Below the pieces are notes generated by a model. The model did not search any database. It was not told where the DNA came from and worked only from the letters and a program-made list of their open reading frames with translations. DNA of 18,367 bases from an uncultured Oscillospiraceae bacterium (GTDB lineage: Bacteria; Bacillota; Clostridia; Oscillospirales; Oscillospiraceae): the NCBI GenBank assembly GCA_944385305.1, contig CALWWS010000205.1, positions 1 to 18,367 on the forward strand, written 5' to 3'. The translations under genes were made by a program, and so were the position numbers. How positions within the stretch are numbered: the stretch's first letter is position 1; each line of letters opens with the position of its first letter. Of the stretch, positions 1 through 6,685 are shown piece by piece.

Positions 1-182
1 CCGGTGTGGTCGTAGTGGCCGTGGGTGAGCAGGATGTACTTCACATCCAGCCCCTCCAGCTGCTTCAAAACCGCCTTCTCGCTGCCGCCCGGGTCAACGA
101 CGGCGGCGGCGTTGGTGCTCTCGTCAACCAGAATGTAGCAGTTGGTGCCGATGGGGGCCACCTGCATCTGTGTAATCTTCAT
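1..182 (-). CDS. MBL-fold metallo-hydrolase, N-terminal part (cut by window edge)
   Basis: Read on the minus strand, an ATG at 182-180 opens a frame that runs off the left edge after about 60 residues. The peptide begins MKITQMQVAPIGTNCYILVD and reaches THGHYDHTG, the HxHxDH zinc-binding signature of the metallo-beta-lactamase fold. The GTNCY start with DPGG further in is typical of the small glyoxalase-II-like hydrolases (YcbL/YqgX type). A GGAAGGAAGAG ribosome site sits immediately upstream. It follows dtd by about 23 bases on the same strand, so it is probably co-transcribed with dtd. Small MBL hydrolases next to dtd are common in Clostridia. The substrate is unknown; a thioesterase or glyoxalase-II-like activity is a family-level guess. 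The catalytic core beyond the first motif lies outside the window. Confidence 0.85.
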   Translation of the reverse strand, partial: MKITQMQVAPIGTNCYILVDESTNAAAVVDPGGSEKAVLKQLEGLDVKYILLTHGHYDHT

Positions 183-205
183 GGAACTCTTCCTTCCGGT
201 ATATT

Positions 206-649
206 TTACATCTCGTCGGTGTCCAGCCAGATGGTCACCGGGCCGTCGTTCTGGGAGAAGACCTGCATATCCGCCCCGAACTCCCCGTGCTCCACCGGGA
301 AGCCCCGGCGCTCACAGGCGGCCATAAACTGCTCATAGAGAGGCACGGCTGTCTCCGGCCGGGCGGCCTCGGTAAAGCCGGGGCGGCGGGACCTGGTGTC
401 AGCATAGAGGGTAAACTGGGAGACCACCAGAATACTGCCCCCCACCGCCTCCAGGTTGCGGTTCATCTTCCCCGCCTCGTCCTCAAACACCCGCAGGCCG
501 CACACCTTGTCGGCCAGCTTCTCCGCCTGGGCGGGCCCGTCGGACACGCCCACCCCCAGCAGCACCAGAAACCCCTGGCCGATGGCCCCGTTTATCCGCC
601 CGTCAATCTCCACCCGGGCATTTTTCACTCTGGTCACCACAGCGCGCAC
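206..649 (-). CDS. dtd: D-aminoacyl-tRNA deacylase
   Basis: This is a 147-residue protein, the usual length for Dtd. It hydrolyses D-amino acids (and glycine mischarged on tRNA-Ala) from tRNAs in the cytoplasm. Family signatures are visible: the SQFTLYADTRSRRPGF stretch (about residues 77-92), which holds the SQFTL active-site motif, and NDGPVTIWLDT near the C-terminus, which holds the Gly-cisPro (GP) pair that excludes L-amino acids. The start is GTG (649-647): the predicted N-terminus MRAVVTRV matches the family, and a GAGGGAGGG ribosome site lies just before it in the 17-base gap after the upstream gene. It is the middle gene of a three-gene minus-strand unit (racemase-like, dtd, MBL hydrolase). 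In many Firmicutes dtd follows relA; here an alanine-racemase homologue takes that place. Confidence 0.95.
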   Translation of the reverse strand: MRAVVTRVKNARVEIDGRINGAIGQGFLVLLGVGVSDGPAQAEKLADKVCGLRVFEDEAGKMNRNLEAVGGSILVVSQFTLYADTRSRRPGFTEAARPETAVPLYEQFMAACERRGFPVEHGEFGADMQVFSQNDGPVTIWLDTDEM

Positions 650-665
650 AGGCCGCCCTCCCTCT
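650..665 (-). promoter_or_regulatory. Ribosome binding site deciding the GTG start of dtd
   Basis: On the minus strand, GAGGGAGGG lies a few bases upstream of the GTG at 649-647, within the 17-base gap after the racemase-like gene. It supports the GTG start and translation of dtd from the same message as the upstream gene. Confidence 0.7.
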
Positions 666-666
666 G

Positions 667-1734
667 TTATCGGTATACCCGCTCAAAGCCCCGGGCAAAC
701 ACCGGGTCAATGTCGAAAACCGCCGTCTCCCCGGCGGAGCACTTGAGATCGGTCACGTCCACCACCGTCTCGATGGCGCCGATGCGGCCGATGATCCGGG
801 CCTTCTTGCCCCCGATACGCACCGTCAGCCGCTTGGCCGTCCACCAGCGGCGCAGGGTGGCCCACAGCCCGGTGTCCCGGGGGCGGGACACCCCGAAGCC
901 GTTTTGGTACCCCACGGGCAGCACCGCCACCCGGGTGGGCTTTTTCAGGGTGACCAGCACCTCGTTGCCCACGGTGTGGTCCCGGGGCAGCCAGCGCACC
1001 TCCTGGATGGGCACCTCGCCATAGCCCACCCGCAGCAGCCCGTCCCCCCGGGTGCGGCGGCAGCGGCCCAGCAGGGCCGAGCCCGCCCGCACCGCGTCCA
1101 GCCGGGCAAAGTCATAGTGCAGCAGAGCAAAGGAGCCGGCGGCGTGCACCGTGCCCGTCTCAAACCCCGCTCCGTGCACCGCATCCACCACCTGGCGGAA
1201 GGCCCCCATCTGGGCGGCGGCGTCGCTGCTGTTCTTCTTCAGGGCGTGGATCTGGGTATAGATCCCCGAGATGGCCACGTTGGGCAGATTGCGGTAGGCG
1301 GAGAGGATCTTGTCCGGCTCTCCCGCCAGAAAGCCGCCGAAGCCCATGCCCGTGTCGATCTGGATGTGGGCCTCGGCCACGGTGGCCCGCCCCTCGGCCA
1401 CGCTGTTGAGGGCCATGCCCGCCTCGGGGGAGCCCACGGTGCACACCACGTTCAGGTCGATGAGCTGCTCCAGCTCCTCCCGGTCGGCGGTGGAGCGGAG
1501 CATGAGGATCTCCTCCTCCACCAGCCCCGCCTTGCGCAGGGCCTTGGCGTCCGCCGCCTCGGACACAGCGAAGCGGCCCACGCCCTCCTCCCGCAGCAGG
1601 CGGGCTATCTCCACCGTACCCGCCCCGTAGGCGTCCCCGGTGAGTACGGCGTAGATGGCAGAGGCGCCCGCCTGTTCCCGGATGACGGCGATGTTGTTTT
1701 TGACCGCCTCCCGCTCAATCACCAGCGTCTTCAT
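667..1734 (-). CDS. Alanine-racemase-fold protein with degenerate active site
   Basis: This is a 355-residue relative of PLP-dependent alanine racemase (N-terminal TIM barrel plus C-terminal beta domain). The alignment is clear over AVLTGDAYGAG (29-39), DTGMGFGGF, HAAGS, DAVRAGSALLG, RVAVLPVGYQNG and GRIGAIETVVDVTD. The enzyme residues are not kept. The PLP-binding lysine of AVVKANAYGHG is threonine (T32). The catalytic tyrosine of the VGYG block aligns with asparagine in VGNE. The PLP-phenol arginine of DTGMGRLG is phenylalanine. The CMDQ block reads GAIE. The Tyr of AYG, the Ser of HAAGS and the Arg of VRAG, which contact the PLP phosphate and hinge, remain. It is therefore unlikely to be a working racemase; a binding, regulatory or changed-chemistry role is possible but unknown. 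ATG start, preceded by AAAGGCGGG and a consensus promoter. First gene of the minus-strand unit. Confidence 0.85.
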   Translation of the reverse strand: MKTLVIEREAVKNNIAVIREQAGASAIYAVLTGDAYGAGTVEIARLLREEGVGRFAVSEAADAKALRKAGLVEEEILMLRSTADREELEQLIDLNVVCTVGSPEAGMALNSVAEGRATVAEAHIQIDTGMGFGGFLAGEPDKILSAYRNLPNVAISGIYTQIHALKKNSSDAAAQMGAFRQVVDAVHGAGFETGTVHAAGSFALLHYDFARLDAVRAGSALLGRCRRTRGDGLLRVGYGEVPIQEVRWLPRDHTVGNEVLVTLKKPTRVAVLPVGYQNGFGVSRPRDTGLWATLRRWWTAKRLTVRIGGKKARIIGRIGAIETVVDVTDLKCSAGETAVFDIDPVFARGFERVYR

Positions 1735-1779
1735 ATTCCGCCCGCCTTTCTCTCTGACCGCAGATGCATACTCATCGAC

Positions 1780-1808
1780 ATTATATACTTCTTAAAAGTT
1801 GCCGTCAA
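1780..1808 (-). promoter_or_regulatory. Sigma-A promoter for the racemase-like/dtd/MBL unit
   Basis: On the minus strand, TTGACG (1808-1803), a 17-base spacer and TATAAT (1785-1780) form an almost perfect housekeeping promoter. Expected transcript start is near 1773, giving a leader of about 40 bases before the ATG at 1734. Confidence 0.9.
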
Positions 1809-1826
1809 TGAAAAGGGGGCTTTGGC

Positions 1827-1855
1827 TTGTGTTTTGGGGAAAAAAGTGATACAAT
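1827..1855 (+). promoter_or_regulatory. Sigma-A promoter for miaB-mutS-CPBP-mutL
   Basis: TTGTGT (1827-1832), a 17-base spacer and TACAAT (1850-1855), with TG one base before the -10 (extended -10, TGaTACAAT). Expected start is near 1862, leaving a leader of about 28 bases. It lies back to back with the minus-strand promoter; only 18 bases separate the two -35 boxes. Confidence 0.85.
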
Positions 1856-1877
1856 TTTTTGAATCGAAACCGTCGAT

Positions 1878-1882
1878 GGAGG
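1878..1882 (+). promoter_or_regulatory. Ribosome binding site deciding the TTG start of miaB
   Basis: GGAGG seven bases before TTG (1890-1892). No ATG or GTG in this frame is better placed, and the predicted transcript start near 1862 excludes longer versions. Confidence 0.75.
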
Positions 1883-1889
1883 AACTGTT

Positions 1890-3299
1890 TTGAACCGAGA
1901 GACAACGCGCATCTCCCCCGATCAGATTGCCGCCCAGCTGGAGTTCTGCGAGAAGATCGCCCGGCGCTTTTCCGCCCTGCCCGCCCCGCCCCTGGCCTTT
2001 GTGGACACCTACGGCTGCCAGCAGAACGAAGCCGACTCCGAGCGGCTGCGGGGCTACCTGGCCCGGATGGGGTACGGCTTTACCCAGGAGGAGGGCCGGG
2101 CCGACCTGGTGGTGATCAACACCTGCGCCATCCGGGAGCACGCCGAGCAGCGGGTGCTGGGCAACGTGGGGGCATTGGTGCACACCAAGCGGGACAACCC
2201 CGCCCAGCTCATCTGCGTGTGCGGTTGCATGGCCCAGCAGCCCCATATGGCCGAGAAGATCCGCCAGTCCTACCGCCAGGTGGATCTGGTCTTCGGGCCC
2301 CACGCCCTGTGGCGCTTCCCCGAGCTGCTCCACCGGCTGCTCACCCGCCGGGGCCGGATCTTTGAAATTCATGACGAGCCCGGCTCCATCGCCGAGGGCA
2401 TCCCCCTGGTGCGCCAGGGCGGGGTGAAGGCGTGGGTGTCCATCATGTACGGGTGCAACAACTTCTGCTCCTACTGCGTGGTGCCCTATGTCCGGGGGCG
2501 GGAGCGCAGCCGGGACCCGGAGGTAATCCTGGCGGAGATCCGGGGCCTGGTGGAGCAGGGGTATAAGGACATCACCCTGCTGGGGCAGAACGTGAACTCC
2601 TATGGAAAGGATCTGGCCCTGGACATGGACTTTGCCGACCTGCTGGAGCGGGCCAACGCCATCCCCGGGGACTTTCTGCTGCGCTTTATGACCAGCCTCC
2701 CCGAGGCAGCCTCCCAGAAGCTCTTTGAGACTATGGCCCGGTGCGAAAAGGTGGCTCCTCACTTCCACCTGCCCTTCCAGTCGGGGAGCACCCGGGTACT
2801 GGCCGCCATGAACCGGCGCTACACCCGGGAGGGCTATCTGGAGAAGGTGGCCGCCCTGCGCGCCCTCATCCCCCACGTCGTGCTCACCTCCGACGTGATT
2901 GTGGGATTTCCCGGGGAAACCCAGGAGGAGTTTGAGCAGACCTACTCCCTCATCGAGCAGGTGGGGTTTGACGCCCTGTTCACTTTTATTTTCTCTCCCC
3001 GCCACGGCACCCCCGCCGCGGAGATGGACGACCCCATGCCCAGGGAGCAGAAGGCGGCCAACTTCCAGCGCCTGGTGGCCCGGCAGGACGAGATCTCCGA
3101 GCAGCGCCACGCCGCCTACGTGGGCAAGACCCTGCGCTGCCTGGTGGACGGCCGGGACGAGAAGGGCCTCACCGCCCGCACCCCCGGCGGCCGCCTGGTG
3201 CGCCTGGAGGGAGAGGACGCCCTCATCGGGCAGTTTGTCCCCCTGCGCATCACCGGCTCCAACAAGTGGTCCCTCTCCGGGGAGCGGGCGGAGGGCTGA
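1890..3299 (+). CDS. miaB: tRNA-2-methylthio-N6-dimethylallyladenosine synthase
   Basis: MiaB is a radical-SAM enzyme with two 4Fe-4S clusters that adds a methylthio group to i6A at position 37 of tRNAs reading UNN codons. The 469 residues show the full three-domain layout. The N-terminal UPF0004 domain has cluster cysteines C43 (DTYGCQQNEAD), C79 (NTCAIRE) and C113 (CGCMAQ). The radical-SAM CxxxCxxC is at C189, C193 and C196 (YGCNNFCSYC). A C-terminal TRAM domain follows (about 400-465). VVPYVRGRERSR after the radical-SAM cysteines is the MiaB hallmark and separates it from MtaB and RimO. It starts with TTG. mutS follows 42 bases later on the same strand. Its substrate needs MiaA, whose gene is not in the usual nearby place. 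Confidence 0.96.
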   Translation: MNRETTRISPDQIAAQLEFCEKIARRFSALPAPPLAFVDTYGCQQNEADSERLRGYLARMGYGFTQEEGRADLVVINTCAIREHAEQRVLGNVGALVHTKRDNPAQLICVCGCMAQQPHMAEKIRQSYRQVDLVFGPHALWRFPELLHRLLTRRGRIFEIHDEPGSIAEGIPLVRQGGVKAWVSIMYGCNNFCSYCVVPYVRGRERSRDPEVILAEIRGLVEQGYKDITLLGQNVNSYGKDLALDMDFADLLERANAIPGDFLLRFMTSLPEAASQKLFETMARCEKVAPHFHLPFQSGSTRVLAAMNRRYTREGYLEKVAALRALIPHVVLTSDVIVGFPGETQEEFEQTYSLIEQVGFDALFTFIFSPRHGTPAAEMDDPMPREQKAANFQRLVARQDEISEQRHAAYVGKTLRCLVDGRDEKGLTARTPGGRLVRLEGEDALIGQFVPLRITGSNKWSLSGERAEG

Positions 3300-3341
3300 T
3301 TCTATCCGTCTCCCCATATCCCGACAAAAGGAGCAATCCAC

Positions 3342-5942
3342 ATGGCCGAACTGACCCCCATGCGCCGGCAGTATATCCAGATGAAGGAGCGCTATCCCGA
3401 CTGCATTCTCTTTTTCCGCCTGGGCGACTTCTACGAAATGTTCGACGAGGACGCCCGCCTGGCTTCCAAGGAGCTGGAGCTCACCCTCACCACCCGGGAC
3501 AGGAACAAACCCGCCCAGGACCAGACCCCCATGTGCGGGGTGCCCTACCACAGCGTGGAGGCCTACATCTCCCGGCTCATTAACCGGGGATACAAGGTGG
3601 CCATCTGCGAGCAGATGGAGGACCCCGCCGCCGCCAAGGGGCTGGTGGAGCGGGAGGTGATCCGCATTGTCACCCCGGGCACGGTGATTGACGCCTCCAT
3701 GCTGGAGGAGGGGCGCAACAATTTTATCTGCTCGGTCTTTCGGGACGAGGGGGGCGTGGGGGTGTGCTTCTGCGACATCTCCACGGGAGAGTTTGCCGTC
3801 ACCTCCTTCTCCGGAGCGGAGGGGGAGGAGCATCTGTACAATGAGCTGGGCCGCTACGCCCCCCGGGAGGCGGTGCTCAGCCCCCTGGCCTGGGCGGACG
3901 CCGCCCTGCTGGACTTTCTCACCAAGCGGCTGTGCTGCCGCTGCGAGGAGGGCGGGGAGGCGCGCTACCAGCTCCAGCCCGCCTGGGAGCAGGTGAAGGC
4001 CCAGTTCCCCGCCGGACTGGACAGCCTGCCCGCCGGAGACGACCGGGCGGTGCAGGCGGCGGGCGGGCTTTTGTCCTATCTGTATGAGACCCAGAAGACC
4101 GACCTGTCCCACATCTCCACCCTGAATTACTACACCACCGGCCAGTTTATGGACCTGGATCTCACCGCCCGGCGCAACCTGGAGCTCACTGAGACCCTCC
4201 GCTCCGGGGAGAAGAAGGGCAGCCTGCTCTGGGTGCTGGACCGGGCCAAAACCGCCATGGGCCACCGGCTCATCCGCGCCTGGCTGGAGCGGCCCCTCCT
4301 CTCCCCCGTGGCCATCGGCCGGCGGCTGGGGGCGGTAAACGACCTGGTAAACGCCCCCATCGCCCGGGAGGAGATTGCCCTGTGTCTGGGGGAGATCACC
4401 GATCTGGAGCGGCTCATCGGCCGCATTGTGTACGGCACCGCCGGCGGGCGGGATCTGGTGGCCCTGGCTGCCGGGCTGGGGAAGCTGCCCGCCCTGCGAG
4501 AGCTTCTCTCCCCCTTTTCCTCCGCCCTGCTCACCACCCTGGTGGAGCAGATGGACGATCTGGTCCCCCTGCGGGAGCTTATCGGCCGGGCCATTGAGGA
4601 CAATCCCCCCTTCTCCGTGCGGGAGGGCGGCTTCATCCGCCCGGGCTATAACCAGGAGGTGGACCGGCTGCGGGACATCCTCTCCGGTGGCAAGGGCAGC
4701 GTGGCCGCCATGGAGGCCCGGGAGAAGGAGCGCACCGGCATCAAGAGCCTGAAGGTGGGCTTCAACAAGGTCTTCGGCTACTACATTGAGATCTCCAAGT
4801 CCTACTACGACCAGGTGCCCGAGGACTATATCCGCAAGCAGACCCTGGCCAACTGCGAGCGCTACATCACCCAGGAGCTCAAGGAGATGGAGCACACCAT
4901 CCTCTCCGCCCAGGACCGGGTGGTGGCCCTGGAGTACCAGCTCTTCTGCCAGCTGCGGGCGCAAGCGGCAGAGCAGGTGGGGGTCATCCAGCGCTCGGCC
5001 GCGGCGGTGGCCCAGGCGGACGTGCTGTGCTCCTTCGCCGCCGTGGCCGCCCAGAACAACTACTGCATGCCCCAGGTGGATCTCTCCGACCGCATCACCA
5101 TCACCCAGGGCCGCCACCCCGTGGTGGAAAAGGTGCTGAAAAACAGCCTCTTTGTGCCCAACGACACCCAAATGGACGGGGGGGAGAACACCCTGGCCAT
5201 CATTACCGGCCCCAACATGGCGGGCAAATCCACCTACATGCGCCAGGTGGCCCTCATCGTGCTCATGGCCCAGATGGGCAGCTTCGTCCCCGCCCAGGCG
5301 GCCCACATCGGGGTGGTGGATCGGGTCTTTACCCGCATCGGCGCCTCGGACGACCTGGCCGCCGGGCAGAGCACCTTCATGGTGGAGATGACCGAGGTGG
5401 CCGAGCTTTTGAAAAACGCCACCTCCAAAAGCCTGCTCATTCTGGACGAGATCGGCCGGGGCACCTCCACCTACGACGGGATGAGCATCGCCCGGGCGGT
5501 GCTGGAGTGGTGCGCCGACAAAAAGAAGCTGGGGGCCAAGACCCTCTTTGCCACCCACTACCACGAGCTCACCTGCCTGGAGGGGCAGATTTTTGGAGTG
5601 AAGAACTACAACATCGCCGCCAAGAAGAGGCAGGACGACATTCTCTTCCTGCGCAAGATTGTGCGGGGGGGCGCGGATCAGAGCTACGGCATCGAGGTGG
5701 CCAAGCTGGCGGGCGTGCCCGACAAGGTCATCCGGCGGGCCCGCCAGATCCTGGAGGAACTGGAGGGAGAGCACCGCACCCCGGCTCCTCCCCCGGAGAC
5801 GGACGGCGGAGATCCCCCCCAGGTCTCCCTGCTGGACATGGGGGCCGCCCGGGCGGCGGAACGGCTGCGGGGGGTGGACATCAACACCCTCACCCCCATC
5901 GAGGCTATGAATCTGCTCTTTGAGCTCAAGCAGATGATATAA
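3342..5942 (+). CDS. mutS: DNA mismatch repair protein MutS
   Basis: MutS recognises mismatches and small loops and uses ATP to recruit MutL. The 866 residues are full length for MutS1. The mismatch-reading Phe-x-Glu is F30-Y-E32 in LGDFYEMF. The Walker A loop is TGPNMAGKST (622-631), Walker B is LLILDEIGRGTST with D702 and E703, and the FATHYHEL switch follows. After a proline-rich linker the protein ends with a helix (NTLTPIEAMNLLFELKQMI) typical of the C-terminal dimer/tetramer region. ATG start with AAAAGGAG upstream. It sits between miaB and a CPBP membrane protein, with mutL next; all run the same way with short gaps, so they are probably one operon. Nothing suggests damage. Confidence 0.98.
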   Translation: MAELTPMRRQYIQMKERYPDCILFFRLGDFYEMFDEDARLASKELELTLTTRDRNKPAQDQTPMCGVPYHSVEAYISRLINRGYKVAICEQMEDPAAAKGLVEREVIRIVTPGTVIDASMLEEGRNNFICSVFRDEGGVGVCFCDISTGEFAVTSFSGAEGEEHLYNELGRYAPREAVLSPLAWADAALLDFLTKRLCCRCEEGGEARYQLQPAWEQVKAQFPAGLDSLPAGDDRAVQAAGGLLSYLYETQKTDLSHISTLNYYTTGQFMDLDLTARRNLELTETLRSGEKKGSLLWVLDRAKTAMGHRLIRAWLERPLLSPVAIGRRLGAVNDLVNAPIAREEIALCLGEITDLERLIGRIVYGTAGGRDLVALAAGLGKLPALRELLSPFSSALLTTLVEQMDDLVPLRELIGRAIEDNPPFSVREGGFIRPGYNQEVDRLRDILSGGKGSVAAMEAREKERTGIKSLKVGFNKVFGYYIEISKSYYDQVPEDYIRKQTLANCERYITQELKEMEHTILSAQDRVVALEYQLFCQLRAQAAEQVGVIQRSAAAVAQADVLCSFAAVAAQNNYCMPQVDLSDRITITQGRHPVVEKVLKNSLFVPNDTQMDGGENTLAIITGPNMAGKSTYMRQVALIVLMAQMGSFVPAQAAHIGVVDRVFTRIGASDDLAAGQSTFMVEMTEVAELLKNATSKSLLILDEIGRGTSTYDGMSIARAVLEWCADKKKLGAKTLFATHYHELTCLEGQIFGVKNYNIAAKKRQDDILFLRKIVRGGADQSYGIEVAKLAGVPDKVIRRARQILEELEGEHRTPAPPPETDGGDPPQVSLLDMGAARAAERLRGVDINTLTPIEAMNLLFELKQMI

Positions 5943-5966
5943 AAACTACGGAGAGGAGGAGAAGCC

Positions 5967-6665
5967 ATGTCAAAGGGACGCCGCCCCTGGCGGCCCCAGA
6001 TCACCCGCTCAGAGCAGATGCGGGGCTGGGTCTTTTTCGCCCTGTACGTCTTTGCCTTCCCGGTCATTATGGGGCTGGTGCAGCGCTCCTTTGACGGGCA
6101 GCTCCCCGTGGCCGAGGCCAATGTCATCTACTACCTGCTGTGCGTGGTGCTGGTCTTTCTGGTGTTCTGGACCTTCCTGCGCCACGGCTTCCACCTGCTG
6201 CTGGACTGGCTGCCGGAAAACCTGTTTGCCTTTTTCACCGGCCTCGTGGGAGCGGGGGTGCTCCACTTCATCTGCTCTGCCATCCCCCTGCCGGTGGAAA
6301 ATCCCAATCTCATCAGCTACCCGGAGCAGTTCCAGCTCTCCCCGGCGGCCACGGTGGTCATTCTGGTGGTGCTCATGCCCATTGTGGAGGAGACCCTGTT
6401 TCGCGGCCTGCTCTTCGGAGTAGCCCGGCGGTACAGCCGGATTCTGGGCTATGTCCTGTCCACCCTGCTCTTCGCCTTCTACTGCGTGTGGCAGTTTGTC
6501 TTTACCTACGGCACGGTGGATCTGCGCTACCTGCTGCTCTTTGTGCAGTACCTGCCCATGTCCCTGGCCCTCACCTGGTGCTACGACAACGGGGGGTCAG
6601 TGTGGTCCCCCATTGCCCTGCACATGGTGATTAACGCCGTGACCCTGTTTACAACCGTCTATTAG
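5967..6665 (+). CDS. CPBP-family (CAAX protease/bacteriocin-processing-like) membrane protein
   Basis: This is a 232-residue polytopic membrane protein with roughly six or seven hydrophobic segments (about 20-40, 52-72, 85-105, 127-142, 158-178, 188-205, 213-230). Motif 1 of the CPBP/Rce1 glutamic intramembrane proteases is present as EETLFRG (E141, E142, R146), and motif 3 as HMVIN (H219, N223). The histidine of motif 2 (FxxxH) is missing: the matching segment reads LLFAFYCVWQF (about 167-177). Activity as a protease is therefore uncertain. The ribosome site GGAGAGGAGGAG is very strong. It lies 24 bases after mutS and 20 bases before mutL, so it is almost certainly co-transcribed with the repair genes, although no functional link is known. 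Family assignment is firm; substrate unknown. Confidence 0.85.
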   Translation: MSKGRRPWRPQITRSEQMRGWVFFALYVFAFPVIMGLVQRSFDGQLPVAEANVIYYLLCVVLVFLVFWTFLRHGFHLLLDWLPENLFAFFTGLVGAGVLHFICSAIPLPVENPNLISYPEQFQLSPAATVVILVVLMPIVEETLFRGLLFGVARRYSRILGYVLSTLLFAFYCVWQFVFTYGTVDLRYLLLFVQYLPMSLALTWCYDNGGSVWSPIALHMVINAVTLFTTVY

Positions 6666-6685
6666 ACAGCGGAAAGAAGGTTTTT

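Noticed and set aside
1731..5774. Unbroken 1347-codon frame antisense to miaB and mutS
   Set aside because: It is the mirror of two certain genes. In GC-rich genes with G/C third positions the opposite strand rarely meets stops. Its product is a Gly/His/Leu/Val-rich string without recognisable domains, and no ribosome site or promoter fits.
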